Shown here: one piece after another, positions 35,729 to 45,590 of the stretch
Numbering within the stretch: the first letter of the stretch is position 1
Layout of the letters: each line of letters opens with the position of its first letter
From: Planctomycetota bacterium
Lineage (GTDB): Bacteria; Planctomycetota; Planctomycetia; Pirellulales; Lacipirellulaceae
DNA: 64,000 nt
Assembly: GCA_029259915.1 (NCBI GenBank)
Contig: JAJDED010000025.1
Span: 35,812 to 99,811, forward strand
Reading direction: 5' to 3'
Program-made: the position numbers and the translations under genes
The notes under the pieces: model-generated
The model's database searches: none
What the model saw: only the letters and a program-made list of their open reading frames with translations
Told to the model about the DNA's origin: nothing

Positions 35729-36928
35729 ATTTTCTCCGAGGCAATGCAAGGTTTGCTTGGCGATCTCAAGTTCTTCATTCGTGGGAATGACAAAGATTTT
35801 GATTTTGCTGTCGGCAGAATGGATAGCAAACGAACCCTGCTTTTCGGCGCTGTTTTTGTCGGCATCTAAATGGATCCCGAGATGCTCGAGATGCGAGCAT
35901 GCTCGTTCACGGATTTCGGCCGAGTGTTCTCCGATGCCCGCGGTAAATACGACTGCGTCGACCCCCTGCAATATGGCGGCATACGCCCCGATGTACTTCT
36001 TGATCCGGTACGCATACATTTCCACAGCCAAGGTGGCCTGCGAATCACCGTCGTCGGCTCGCCGTAAGACTTCACGCATGTCGTTGTCGCCGCAAATTCC
36101 TTTGAGCCCGCTCTCGTGGTTCAGCAAAGCGTCAATTTCAGCAACCGACATGCCCGTGGCTCGAGTCAAATGCAAGATGACACCCGGGTCGACGTCGCCG
36201 CAACGGGTGCCCATCATCAATCCTTCGAGTGGCGTCATGCCCATTGAAGTGTCAATACTTTTCCCACCACAAACCGCGGTGGCACTTGCTCCGTTGCCAA
36301 GATGTAGAACGATCAGGTTGACTTCGTTCAGAGGCCGATCAAGCAATCGGGCTGCTTCTTCCGAAACATATTTGTGCGAGGTGCCATGAAAACCGTAGCG
36401 ACGGATTGTGTGTGCTTGCGCCAGATCGGCAGGCAATGCATACTGGTGAGCATGCACGGGGATGGTGTGATGAAAGGCGGTGTCGAATATCGCAACCTGG
36501 GGAATGTCGGGCCACTGAGCCCTCGTTACCTCGATCCCACGTAGATTAGCAGCATTGTGTAACGGCGCAAGTGGAATCAAGCGCCGAATCGCCGCCAACA
36601 CTTGCTCGTTGATGACCGTGGGCTGCGTAAACTCCGCACCCCCGTGTGCAACACGGTGACCGATGCCGACCAGTTCGCTGGCGTTTCCGATGGCTCCCGA
36701 TTCGGCCAACCAGCTTGCAATTCGGTTCACACCCGCCTGATGATCTTTAACTGCCACATCTTCAACTTGTTCGTCGATAGAACCGTCGCTGTTGTGCAAG
36801 CGGTACGACTGCCGGCCTGCCGAGTCTCCAATCCTCTCTAACAATCCCGACGCCAACGTCGCGCAGGACCGCATATCAAACAACTCGTACTTGATCGAAG
36901 AGCTTCCCGAATTTATGGCCAATACCTT
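35720..36928 (-). CDS. ackA: Acetate kinase (also accepts propionate)
   Basis: 402 aa from ATG 36928, where the conserved MKVLAINSGSSSIKYELF start lies; the longer frame to 36958 would overlap the pta stop. ASKHA motifs follow: VFDTAFH-like AIFDTAFHHT near 152, GFHGTSHKYV near 181, LHLGNGAS near 210 and FTAGIGEHS near 332. It converts acyl phosphate plus ADP to carboxylate plus ATP. With Pta immediately upstream (26 bases) it gives substrate-level ATP from acetyl-CoA or, given this neighbourhood, propionyl-CoA. Confidence 0.94.
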   Translation of the reverse strand, partial: KVLAINSGSSSIKYELFDMRSCATLASGLLERIGDSAGRQSYRLHNSDGSIDEQVEDVAVKDHQAGVNRIASWLAESGAIGNASELVGIGHRVAHGGAEFTQPTVINEQVLAAIRRLIPLAPLHNAANLRGIEVTRAQWPDIPQVAIFDTAFHHTIPVHAHQYALPADLAQAHTIRRYGFHGTSHKYVSEEAARLLDRPLNEVNLIVLHLGNGASATAVCGGKSIDTSMGMTPLEGLMMGTRCGDVDPGVILHLTRATGMSVAEIDALLNHESGLKGICGDNDMREVLRRADDGDSQATLAVEMYAYRIKKYIGAYAAILQGVDAVVFTAGIGEHSAEIRERACSHLEHLGIHLDADKNSAEKQGSFAIHSADSKIKIFVIPTNEELEIAKQTLHCLGENPS

Positions 36929-36954
36929 CATGATGACAGTAGTCCGCCTTGACT

Positions 36955-39054
36955 TCAAGTTTTCTGACGCATCATATATGCCTGCACGGCCGTGATTGCG
37001 ACCGTGTTGACGATGTCGGCAACCGTGCAGCCGCGGCTAAGATCGTTGACTGGTCTGCGGAGCCCCTGCAAGACGGGGCCAACAGCAAGCGCACCGGCTG
37101 AGCGTTGTACCGCTTTATAAGTATTATTGCCCGTATTGAGGTCAGGGAATATAAACACCGTGGCACGTCCCGCCACTTCGCTGTCTGGGAGTTTTGTACT
37201 TGCAACGCTGGCGTCGATGGCTGCGTCGTACTGAATGGGGCCTTCGATTTTTAGATCGGGACGCGACGCGCGAGCAATCCGGGTTGCCTCGGTCACCCGA
37301 TCAACATCCTCGCCATGTCCCGATTGACCGGTCGAATAGGACAACATGGCCACGAGCGGATCGATGCCGAACATAAGAGCGGTGTCTGCCGAGGCGATCG
37401 CAATATCGGCAAGTTGTTGGGCATCCGGATTCGGATTGATCGCGCAATCTCCGTAGACCAAGACGCGGTCTTCCAGGCACATAAACAAGACGCTCGAAGC
37501 GGTCGAACAACTCTTGCGTGTCTTGATAATCTGAAAGGCAGGTCGAATGGTTTGCGTGGTTGTGTGTGCTGATCCAGAAACCATCCCGTCCGCCAGCTCT
37601 TCCAGAACCATCATGGTGCCAAAATAGTTGACGTCGAGCATCATGTCTGCCGCAACCTCGAGCGTCATTCCTTTGTGGCTACGGATTTCCGTAAATAATT
37701 CAGCGAACCTGCTGCGATGCTGTGAGTGCAAAGGATCGATAATAGTTATTCCAGCCAAATCAATTCCCAGGGTGGCGATCTTGCTGCGGATCTTTTCCTC
37801 GTTTCCTAGCAAAGTCAACTGTGCAACATCACGTCGCAAAAGGATTTCGCTCGCCAGTAAAATGCGCTCCTCGGTTCCCTCTGGCAAAACAATATGCTGA
37901 CGGTTGGCTTTTGCACGAGTAATGAGTTGGTACTCAAACATCAACGGAGTCACAGCGTCCGATCGCGTTACCTCAATACGCTTCACCAGTGCGTCCAAAT
38001 CAACGTGCGATTCAAAAGCCCCCAATGCCGTCGCAATTTTGCGTTGGTTGTTTGGCGCTATCACGGCACGAATGGAGTCGATATGCATCGAAGTCGCGTG
38101 GGTGTCGGATTCAACCAACAGAATCGGCACCGGCGCTCGCGCAAAACCGTCAATTAACCGCTTCACCTGTGGGGCTGGCTCGAAACCTCCAGTCAGCACC
38201 AGTCCAGAAATTTTGGGGTAGTTCGCTGAAAAAGTCGTCGCCACACAGCCCAAAATAATATCCGCCCGGTCGCCCGGAGCAATCACCAGGCTACCCTGCT
38301 CAATGTGATTCAGAAAATTGGGGAGGTGCATCGCAGCAATTTTGTAGCTGAGCGCTTCGCTCATCAACTTTTCCGGGTCGCTGTACAACACACGCGCATT
38401 GAGCGATTTGGCAATTTCTCCAATGGTGGGAACAGCCAATTCACTGCGTTCTGGTATCGCGAACACCGGATCCTCTTCAGACCAATCCGTCTGCAAGAGT
38501 TGCTTCGTCTCTGCCAAATCTTCTGGCGCGACTCTGTTGATGACTGAGGCCGCAATCGTGCAGTGCTCTCGGGCAAATGCCCTGTGTGCGGCGTGCATCA
38601 CGTCGAGCGTCTCATCCGGCGTCTTCCCGTGCCCACTGCCGGCGATCAACACCGGGCATCCAAGATGATTGGCGACCAAGGCGTTAAAGTTGAATTCAAA
38701 AGCAGAACTAATACCGCTGAAGTCGGTTCCTTCGCAAATAATAAAATCACATTGTTTTTCCAGTTGCTTGTACTTTGCCACGATCAACTTCAGCAGTTCC
38801 TGCTCCCGGCCCGACGAAGAGAGATCGAGTGCATGCTCGTAAGTCACTGCATAGTGGGAATCGTAGGGGGTTTGCAGCGAATACTGAGATCGAATCAATT
38901 CGATGTCGTTGTCCGGCACGTCACCGCTACGAATCACCGGTCGGAAGAACCCCAGCTTGTTGATGCGGTGGGAGATTAGTTCCGTGATTCCGAGAACGAT
39001 TAACGATTTCCCGCTGGCCGGTTCTACGGCTGCTATGTAAAGGCTGTTGGACAC
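36955..39054 (-). CDS. pta: Phosphate acetyltransferase, long form
   Basis: 699 aa starting at GTG 39054, with AGGAGG about ten bases upstream. Three parts: an N-terminal P-loop-like/BioD-like domain (SLYIAAVEPASGKSLIVLG), a central DRTGG domain, and the C-terminal PTA_PTB catalytic domain from about 375 (IVLPEGTEERILLAS, then VSGSAHTTTQTIRPAF, and ALMFGIDPLVAMLSYSTGQSGHG). It interconverts acyl-CoA and acyl phosphate. The long form is often allosterically controlled through its N-terminal part. It is transcribed with ackA. Confidence 0.94.
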   Translation of the reverse strand: MSNSLYIAAVEPASGKSLIVLGITELISHRINKLGFFRPVIRSGDVPDNDIELIRSQYSLQTPYDSHYAVTYEHALDLSSSGREQELLKLIVAKYKQLEKQCDFIICEGTDFSGISSAFEFNFNALVANHLGCPVLIAGSGHGKTPDETLDVMHAAHRAFAREHCTIAASVINRVAPEDLAETKQLLQTDWSEEDPVFAIPERSELAVPTIGEIAKSLNARVLYSDPEKLMSEALSYKIAAMHLPNFLNHIEQGSLVIAPGDRADIILGCVATTFSANYPKISGLVLTGGFEPAPQVKRLIDGFARAPVPILLVESDTHATSMHIDSIRAVIAPNNQRKIATALGAFESHVDLDALVKRIEVTRSDAVTPLMFEYQLITRAKANRQHIVLPEGTEERILLASEILLRRDVAQLTLLGNEEKIRSKIATLGIDLAGITIIDPLHSQHRSRFAELFTEIRSHKGMTLEVAADMMLDVNYFGTMMVLEELADGMVSGSAHTTTQTIRPAFQIIKTRKSCSTASSVLFMCLEDRVLVYGDCAINPNPDAQQLADIAIASADTALMFGIDPLVAMLSYSTGQSGHGEDVDRVTEATRIARASRPDLKIEGPIQYDAAIDASVASTKLPDSEVAGRATVFIFPDLNTGNNTYKAVQRSAGALAVGPVLQGLRRPVNDLSRGCTVADIVNTVAITAVQAYMMRQKT

Positions 39055-39171
39055 CCTGGGTTCCTCCTGATGTCAGTGGCCGAGTAGCCGAGTGTGGCTG
39101 AGGCGACTTCCACTTCCTGTGTCAGATTGTAGCAGCGAAGCAGAATTGATGCTGGGCCGATTCGTTGGCGA

Positions 39172-40320
39172 TTACTTAGCCAACTGAGACCATAACACCC
39201 CTGCTGCGATGGCTGAGCCCAGCACGCCCGCTACGTTGGGTGCCATCGCGTGCATGATCAAATGATTGTGCGGATCCTCCTTGAGCCCGATCATGTGGAC
39301 CACACGGGCCGAATCGGGTACCGCCGAAACCCCTGCCGCGCCGACCAACGGGTTGATCTTCTCGGCGGTAAACAGATTCATCACCTTGGCGAACAACACC
39401 CCACCAGCGGTAGCGATTGCGAAGGAAACCGCGCCTAGTACAAATATCGAAATGGATTGCTTCGTTAAAAAGTGCTGCGCGCTCGTGCTACATCCCACGC
39501 AAAATCCTAACAAAATGGTGACAATATCAATCATCGCCGTACGCGCCGTATTTGCTAGACGCTCGGCTACGGTACACTCCTTCAAAAGATTGCCAAAGAA
39601 GAGCATGCCAATTAAAACCAAGGCCCCGGGCGCCAATAGGGTACAAATCAAAAAAGCTGCAATGGGGAAGATAATCCGCTCTCGACGCGACACATGACGA
39701 GGCGGCTTCATCCGAATCAACCGCTCTTCGCGAGTGGTGAGCAACTTCATAATGGGCGGCTGAATCACCGGGACCAGCGCCATGTACGAATAGGCAGCAA
39801 TGGCAATCGCGCCGAGCAGTTTAGGCGCGAGCCGTGCGGATAGAAAGATAGCCGTAGGTCCATCAGCGCCACCAATAATGCCGATGGCGCCAGCTTCCTG
39901 GGGCGTAAACTGCAAAACGAGCGCCCCGAGAAAAGTAAGAAAAACACCAATCTGCGCAGCCGCTCCCAACAACACAAGCCGGGGATTGGAAAGCATCGTC
40001 GAGAAATCGGTCATCGCCCCGATGCCCAAGAAAATCAACGGGGGATAAATCCCCTTTTCTACGCCAAAATAGAGAAAACGCAGCACACTGCCATCGTCAT
40101 AAACGCCCAACGCCATACCAGAAACCGCCGGAATATTGCCGACGATCACTCCAAAGCCGATCGGCACTAGCAACAGCGGTTCGTAGTGCTTGGCGATCGC
40201 TAAATAAATAAACGTGATCCCAATCAGAATCATCACTACATTGCCAATCTGCAATTCAGCAAAGGCGGTGGTCTGATAGAGTTCGCTAGCTTTGAGGACT
40301 AAGTTTTCGAGGGGATTCAT
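39172..40320 (-). CDS. mmdB: Na+-translocating decarboxylase beta subunit (MmdB/OadB/GcdB family)
   Basis: 382 aa with nine or more hydrophobic segments. The family's conserved GGADGPTAIFLS (about 148-159) holds the Asp proposed to bind Na+; a second conserved polar stretch is GFCVGCSTSAQHFL near 265, and the end GVSAVPDSARVVHMIG matches. The subunit moves Na+ across the inner membrane while carboxybiotin is decarboxylated. It is separated from the gamma subunit gene by three bases. Because the neighbours are methylmalonyl-CoA enzymes, the substrate is most likely methylmalonyl-CoA. Confidence 0.93.
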   Translation of the reverse strand: MNPLENLVLKASELYQTTAFAELQIGNVVMILIGITFIYLAIAKHYEPLLLVPIGFGVIVGNIPAVSGMALGVYDDGSVLRFLYFGVEKGIYPPLIFLGIGAMTDFSTMLSNPRLVLLGAAAQIGVFLTFLGALVLQFTPQEAGAIGIIGGADGPTAIFLSARLAPKLLGAIAIAAYSYMALVPVIQPPIMKLLTTREERLIRMKPPRHVSRRERIIFPIAAFLICTLLAPGALVLIGMLFFGNLLKECTVAERLANTARTAMIDIVTILLGFCVGCSTSAQHFLTKQSISIFVLGAVSFAIATAGGVLFAKVMNLFTAEKINPLVGAAGVSAVPDSARVVHMIGLKEDPHNHLIMHAMAPNVAGVLGSAIAAGVLWSQLAK

Positions 40321-40323
40321 TGG

Positions 40324-40734
40324 TCAACGGCGATCTCGAGGGTGAATTCTGTGCGAAGCATGGTGCTGCCGCCGACCTTCCAGGGACCAACTCAATTCCT
40401 CCTGCGATAGTTCACGAGTACGAACAATTCGATGGGGGACTTTCAATGCCAAAGCCACAGCGGCAGCAATCACTACTGGAATTTGTTCCGGCATTACATA
40501 GGGAACCACCTTTGGCTTTGGGGCACTGTCTGATTGTGCGCTCGGGTCCGGATAGAAATGGTCCAAGATTGCAATGATACGCGGCAGCAGACCAATAAAG
40601 ACACGGACCAAGACCAATGCCGCGAAAACCACACACAAGCCCATAATGGCCAAAGGAATGCCGTGATCTTCGAACAACGGTTGCCAATCGAGCATACGCT
40701 CAGGGATCATAGCTACCCCATTGTCATCATTCAT
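40324..40734 (-). CDS. Small gamma/delta subunit of the Na+-translocating decarboxylase (OadG-like)
   Basis: 136 aa from ATG 40734, preceded by GGAG at ten bases; the earlier ATG at 40758 has no ribosome-binding site. One membrane segment (about 24-45, PLAIMGLCVVFAALVLVRVFIGLLP), a linker rich in Pro/Ser/Lys, a second moderately hydrophobic stretch (IPVVIAAAVALAL, the biotin-subunit-facing region of OadG proteins) and a basic His/Arg-rich C-terminus. OadG-type subunits hold the carboxyltransferase to the membrane complex. Confidence 0.8.
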   Translation of the reverse strand: MNDDNGVAMIPERMLDWQPLFEDHGIPLAIMGLCVVFAALVLVRVFIGLLPRIIAILDHFYPDPSAQSDSAPKPKVVPYVMPEQIPVVIAAAVALALKVPHRIVRTRELSQEELSWSLEGRRQHHASHRIHPRDRR

Positions 40735-40767
40735 TGAAGGAGTTCTCCAACCGTGCATTTGGTGGTC

Positions 40768-42330
40768 TTAAAGCGGGATCAAGCCGTGTTTCTTAGGGGG
40801 ACGTACTTCGCACTTCTTCAGCGAATTCCGCAATGCCAACGACACCACACATCGGGTCTGGGAGGGCGAAATCACGTCGGTGATCATGCCATGCGAAGCT
40901 GCCATGTAGGGCGAAGCAAAACGGTCGCGATACTCTTCGATGCGTTCCGCACGCGCGGCTTCACGATCCTCGTTGTCTGCAATTTCTTTGCGATATAGCA
41001 CGTCGACCGCACCTTCGGCACCCATCACGGCGATTTCCGCGGTGGGCCAGGCGAATACCATGTCGGCACGCAAATCGCGACTGCACATGGCAAGGTACGA
41101 ACCGCCGTAGGCGCGTCGAGCAATGACCGTGATTTTTGGCACGGTTGCCGAAGCGTAGGCAAAAAGCATTTTCGCCCCGTGACGAATGATTCCCCCTTGC
41201 TCTTGCTGCACCCCAGGCATGAATCCGGGGACATCGACCAGATTTACGATCGGGAAATTGAAGGCATTGCAAAAACGGATGAAACGCGCGCCTTTGTCCG
41301 AGGCATCAATATCGAGTGCGCCAGATTGAACCATCGGTTGATTCGCAATAATTCCGGCCACGATGCCATCAATGCGCGAGAATCCCACGATAATGTTTTT
41401 CGCAAAATCACGATGCACTTCCAAGAAGGATCCCTGGTCGACAACGCGATCGATCACATCGTACATATTCATACCCGCTCTCGGATCCGCCGGAACAATC
41501 TCGTTCAAGCTTTCGTCGGGATCCAAGCAGATATCTGCGGTTGGGGCGTGGGGAGGATTTTCTACATTGTTCGCAGGCAAATACGATAGTAAGTGTGCTG
41601 CAATTTCCAGGGCATGTTTGTCGTTGTCGGCGATGAAGTGAACATTGCCGCTAATGCTCGCATTGGCAGCGGCGCTGCCGATTTCTTCCATCGTCGCTTG
41701 TTCGCCTGTTGCCGCTTTGATCACTTGGGGCCCGCAAATGAACATGTTTGCGTTTTCTCGAGTCATGATCAAAAAATCCATCAGCGCTGGCGAATACGCT
41801 GCCCCCCCGGCGCAGTTGCCGGCAATAATGGCAATCTGCGGCACACAGCCCGAAAGGATAACGTTGCGGTAAAAAACCTGCCCATACCCCGAGAGAGATT
41901 CCACACCTTCCTGAATCCGCGCGCCTCCCGAATCGTTGATTCCCACAAACGGCATGCCGCATTCTTGGGCGTAGTCCATGATGTCGCAAATCTTCTTGGC
42001 ATGGCGTTGCCCTAGCGCTCCTCCGCCCACGGTAAAGTCTTGGCTAAACGCAGCCGTCGGGCGGCCATCCACCAACCCAATGCCGGTCACGACCCCATCG
42101 CTGGGCAACGACTTGCGCTCCATGCCAAAATCGTGACAGGCGTGCTCCACGTGCATGCCCCACTCTTGGAAACTGTCTCGATCGAAGAAATACTCAAGCC
42201 GCTCACGTGCCGTGAGCAGCCCTTTGGCGTGCCGTTTTTCAATCCGCTCCAGCCCGCCACCAAGTCGCACAGTCTCTCGGCGTTTTTCAAGACTGTTGAG
42301 AAGATCTTGCTTTATACTCATCTGGCTCAC
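40768..42330 (-). CDS. mmdA: Methylmalonyl-CoA decarboxylase alpha (carboxyltransferase) subunit
   Basis: 520 aa. The start is GTG 42330, overlapping the meaB stop (GTGA); ATG 42321 is the alternative. Motifs resemble Pcc[24 protein letters not shown] near 128 and [28 protein letters not shown] near 370. Gene order with beta, gamma and biotin-carrier subunits, all on the same strand, identifies it as the carboxyltransferase of the Na+ pump, which takes CO2 from methylmalonyl-CoA and loads biotin. It is a paralogue of PccB at 32045. Confidence 0.9.
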   Translation of the reverse strand: MSQMSIKQDLLNSLEKRRETVRLGGGLERIEKRHAKGLLTARERLEYFFDRDSFQEWGMHVEHACHDFGMERKSLPSDGVVTGIGLVDGRPTAAFSQDFTVGGGALGQRHAKKICDIMDYAQECGMPFVGINDSGGARIQEGVESLSGYGQVFYRNVILSGCVPQIAIIAGNCAGGAAYSPALMDFLIMTRENANMFICGPQVIKAATGEQATMEEIGSAAANASISGNVHFIADNDKHALEIAAHLLSYLPANNVENPPHAPTADICLDPDESLNEIVPADPRAGMNMYDVIDRVVDQGSFLEVHRDFAKNIIVGFSRIDGIVAGIIANQPMVQSGALDIDASDKGARFIRFCNAFNFPIVNLVDVPGFMPGVQQEQGGIIRHGAKMLFAYASATVPKITVIARRAYGGSYLAMCSRDLRADMVFAWPTAEIAVMGAEGAVDVLYRKEIADNEDREAARAERIEEYRDRFASPYMAASHGMITDVISPSQTRCVVSLALRNSLKKCEVRPPKKHGLIPL

Positions 42331-43367
42331 GTTTCATCGTGTTCACGATTGTTAAATCCCAAGGCTATTAATATCTGTCTAGCGGCTGTTTCTGGTGGAA
42401 TGGCGCCAGCCAGTACCTCTTTCTCCAATGCGTCTCGAATCTTGAGCACGTTCGCGTGCTCGTGGATTGCTTGCTGTATTTGCTGCTCAACAAGTCCCCA
42501 CAGCCAGCGAAGATTCTGCTGCCCACGGCATTTCATCAACGTGCCGTTGTTTTGCTGCTGTTGGTAATGTTGCTCGATCGCTTGCCATACAACTTCCACA
42601 CCTTCACGCTGCAAGGCGCTACAGGTCAAAACAACAGGCGACTCGCCATGCGACGATTGCCTGGAGATCGACTTGAGCGCCACGTCGTATTGGTGGGCAG
42701 CTTGCTCAGCATCCGCGCGACCTTCTCCATCGGCCTTATTCACAGCGATTACGTCGACCAATTCGAGCAGCCCCCGCTTGATCCCTTGCAATTCGTCCCC
42801 GGCACCTGGTTGCATGAGTGCCAGAAAACAATCGGTCATGTCAGCAACCATCGTTTCCGACTGCCCCACGCCAACGGTCTCGACTAAAACTATGTCGTAA
42901 CCTGCCGCTTCGCAACACAACAAACTTTCCCGTGTACGGCGAGCAACCCCGCCAAGTGTGCCTGCTGACGGCGAGGGACGAATGTAGGCATTCGGCTCTG
43001 CCGACAACTCCGGCATGCGAGTTTTGTCGCCCAGGATACTCCCGCCACTGATACCGCTCGAAGGATCCACCGCCAGGACTGCAACCCGCCGACCGCTACG
43101 GATCAAATGCAAACCGAGGGCTTCAATAAACGTACTCTTGCCAACACCTGGCGCTCCGGTGATTCCCACTCGAATCGCTTTTCCGGTATCCGGCAAAAGT
43201 TTTGTCAGCAACTGTTCGGCTAATTCTCGATGACTCGAGTTTCCCGATTCGATTAACGTAAGTGCGCGGGCAAGAGTAGCAACTTCGCCATTTCTCACTC
43301 CGGTATAATATTCGTCAATGGTTAGCTCGCGGCGACCAGGGCCGTTGGAAGGAACCTTACTTGCCAT
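42327..43367 (-). CDS. meaB: MeaB/ArgK-type GTPase chaperone of methylmalonyl-CoA mutase
   Basis: 346 aa from ATG 43367 (a TTG at 43379 would abut the mutB stop). P-loop GITGAPGVGKST near 70, the DPSSGISGGSILGDKTRM block near 103, VETVGVGQSET near 163 and the NKADGEG base-recognition motif near 210. MeaB protects and reloads the B12 cofactor in methylmalonyl-CoA mutase. Its place between mutB and mmdA, with overlaps on the downstream side, ties mutase and decarboxylase genes into one operon. Confidence 0.94.
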   Translation of the reverse strand: MASKVPSNGPGRRELTIDEYYTGVRNGEVATLARALTLIESGNSSHRELAEQLLTKLLPDTGKAIRVGITGAPGVGKSTFIEALGLHLIRSGRRVAVLAVDPSSGISGGSILGDKTRMPELSAEPNAYIRPSPSAGTLGGVARRTRESLLCCEAAGYDIVLVETVGVGQSETMVADMTDCFLALMQPGAGDELQGIKRGLLELVDVIAVNKADGEGRADAEQAAHQYDVALKSISRQSSHGESPVVLTCSALQREGVEVVWQAIEQHYQQQQNNGTLMKCRGQQNLRWLWGLVEQQIQQAIHEHANVLKIRDALEKEVLAGAIPPETAARQILIALGFNNREHDET

Positions 43368-43379
43368 GACAGCCACCAA

Positions 43380-45590
43380 TCATTTTTTGTTTCCTTCGGA
43401 TGGTGGGTCTTCTCCCAAATCAATCTCGAGATGTTCGGCAAGCGATTCAACTAGCTTGCTGGCGGCATCGCTGATCACCGTCCCCGGGCCGAAGACTGCA
43501 ACCGCGCCTGCTTCAAGCAGTGCATTGCAATCCTGTGGCGGGATCACGCCACCGGCTACAATCATAATATCTTCGCGGCCAAGACTTGCTAACTCGTCGC
43601 GGAGCTGGGGTACCAAAGTCAAATGACCAGCCGCCAACGAGCTGACGCCCACAATGTGAACATCATTTTCAATCGCGTGTTGCGCGGTCTCCGCTGGCGT
43701 ACGGAACAACGGGCCAATATCGACGTCGAATCCAAGGTCGGCAAAAGCCGAGGCGATAACTTTCTGCCCGCGATCATGCCCATCTTGGCCCATCTTTGCG
43801 ACCAAAATGCGTGGTCGTCGGCCCTCGACCGAGGCAAAACGCGAGACCAGTTCTCGCACCTTTTCCGTGCCACCCTGGTTGCCAACCTCCGCAGCGTAGA
43901 CTCCATGCACAGACTTCACCGGGGCTTCGTATCGTCCAAACACTTTTTCTAACGCCTCGCTAATCTCTCCAACAGTGGCTTTGGCCCTGGCCGCTTCGAT
44001 GGCCAATTCTAGCAGATTACCATTCTTTGATTTTGCGCACTCGCTCAAAGCTCGTAAAGCGTCGTCTACGCAAGCCGTATCCCGCTCCTTTCGGAGCAGC
44101 TGGATGCTGGCAATCTGCGATTCGCGCACCGCTGTGTTGTCGACGTGCAGCACGTTGATATCCTCTTCGACGGGCAATCGGTATTTGTTGACGCCAATTA
44201 CCGTCTGCTGGCCGGAGTCGATACGAGCTTGAGTACGCGCCGAAGCCTCCTCAATGCGCATTTTGGGAATGCCTTTTTGAATCGCCTTGGTCATCCCCCC
44301 AAACTGCTCGATCTCGCAAATATGCTCCCAGGCCCTGTCGGCCAAATCTTTTGTCAGATGCTCCAAGAAGTAACTGCCACCCCACGCATCGACCACGTCG
44401 CAGGTGTCGGTTTCTTGTTGCAGAAATAATTGTGTGTTGCGAGCAATTCGAGCGGAAAAGTCGGTCGGCAATGCCAACGCTTCGTCCAGAGCGTTGGTAT
44501 GCAGCGACTGCGTGTGACCATGCACCGCCGCCATGGCTTCCAAACAGGTACGGATCACGTTGTTGTAAACGTCTTGAGCAGTCAAACTCCAGCCACTGGT
44601 TTGGCTGTGCGTTCGCAACGAAAGGCTCTTCGAGTTTTTGGGCTTGAATTGAGAAATCAATTTCGCCCAAATCATCCGGGCCGCGCGCATTTTGGCGACT
44701 TCCATGAAGTAGTTCATGCCAATCGCCCAGAAAAACGAAAGCCGCGGACAGAAGGCATCGACGTCGAGCCCAGTCTCCACTCCCGTGCGCACATACTCCA
44801 AACCGTCGGCAAGCGTATAAGCCAGTTCCAAATCCGCAGTCGCGCCCGCTTCTTGCATGTGGTAGCCGCTGATGCTGATACTGTTGAACTTCGGCATATG
44901 CTGGCTGGTGTATTCGAAAATGTCTGCAATGATGCGAATACTTGGCTCAGGAGGATAGATATAGGTATTGCGGACCATGAACTCTTTGAGAATGTCGTTC
45001 TGAATGGTCCCGGCCAGCAGCTCTTTATCGACACCTTGTTCCTCGGCAGCGACGATATAAAGCGCCATCACCGGCAACACGGCGCCATTCATGGTCATCG
45101 AAACGCTCATGCGGTCGAGTGGAATACCGTCGAAAAGCGTGCGCATGTCATAAATACTATCAATGGCCACCCCGGCCATACCGACGTCGCCGGTCACACG
45201 TGGATGGTCCGAGTCGTACCCGCGGTGCGTCGCCAAATCAAACGCAATGCTGAGCCCTTTTTGCCCGGCAGCCAAGTTTCGCCGGTAAAAAGCGTTGGAC
45301 TCCTTGGCCGTGGAAAAGCCCGCATATTGCCGGACCGTCCATGGCCGCTGCACGTACATCGTGGCGTACGGACCCCGCAGAAAAGGCGGCATCCCAGGCA
45401 TGGTCTCGAGATGTTCGAGTCCTTCCAAATCCGCGGCCGTGTAAAGCGCACGCACGTCGATTTTTTCCGACGTATGCAATGTGAAATCGTCACTGATTTC
45501 GCCGACAGCGGCTTGCCAATCTTCGAACGTTGTCTCCTGCGGAGTTTCACTTCGTAACGGGAGTTCGGCAAAGTTCGGAATCTTCGTCAT
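43380..45590 (-). CDS. mutB: Methylmalonyl-CoA mutase large (catalytic) subunit
   Basis: 736 aa. The TIM-barrel half has [22 protein letters not shown] near 68 and the active-site [15 protein letters not shown] near 207. The C-terminal cobalamin-binding domain carries the DxHxxG motif in QDGHDRGQ near 610. It interconverts (R)-methylmalonyl-CoA and succinyl-CoA using adenosylcobalamin. It overlaps the small-subunit gene by four bases, and meaB follows at once. Confidence 0.95.
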   Translation of the reverse strand: MTKIPNFAELPLRSETPQETTFEDWQAAVGEISDDFTLHTSEKIDVRALYTAADLEGLEHLETMPGMPPFLRGPYATMYVQRPWTVRQYAGFSTAKESNAFYRRNLAAGQKGLSIAFDLATHRGYDSDHPRVTGDVGMAGVAIDSIYDMRTLFDGIPLDRMSVSMTMNGAVLPVMALYIVAAEEQGVDKELLAGTIQNDILKEFMVRNTYIYPPEPSIRIIADIFEYTSQHMPKFNSISISGYHMQEAGATADLELAYTLADGLEYVRTGVETGLDVDAFCPRLSFFWAIGMNYFMEVAKMRAARMIWAKLISQFKPKNSKSLSLRTHSQTSGWSLTAQDVYNNVIRTCLEAMAAVHGHTQSLHTNALDEALALPTDFSARIARNTQLFLQQETDTCDVVDAWGGSYFLEHLTKDLADRAWEHICEIEQFGGMTKAIQKGIPKMRIEEASARTQARIDSGQQTVIGVNKYRLPVEEDINVLHVDNTAVRESQIASIQLLRKERDTACVDDALRALSECAKSKNGNLLELAIEAARAKATVGEISEALEKVFGRYEAPVKSVHGVYAAEVGNQGGTEKVRELVSRFASVEGRRPRILVAKMGQDGHDRGQKVIASAFADLGFDVDIGPLFRTPAETAQHAIENDVHIVGVSSLAAGHLTLVPQLRDELASLGREDIMIVAGGVIPPQDCNALLEAGAVAVFGPGTVISDAASKLVESLAEHLEIDLGEDPPSEGNKK

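Noticed and set aside
44430..45557. 375-codon frame antisense to mutB
   Set aside because: The conserved mutase is on the other strand; no motif in the antisense frame.
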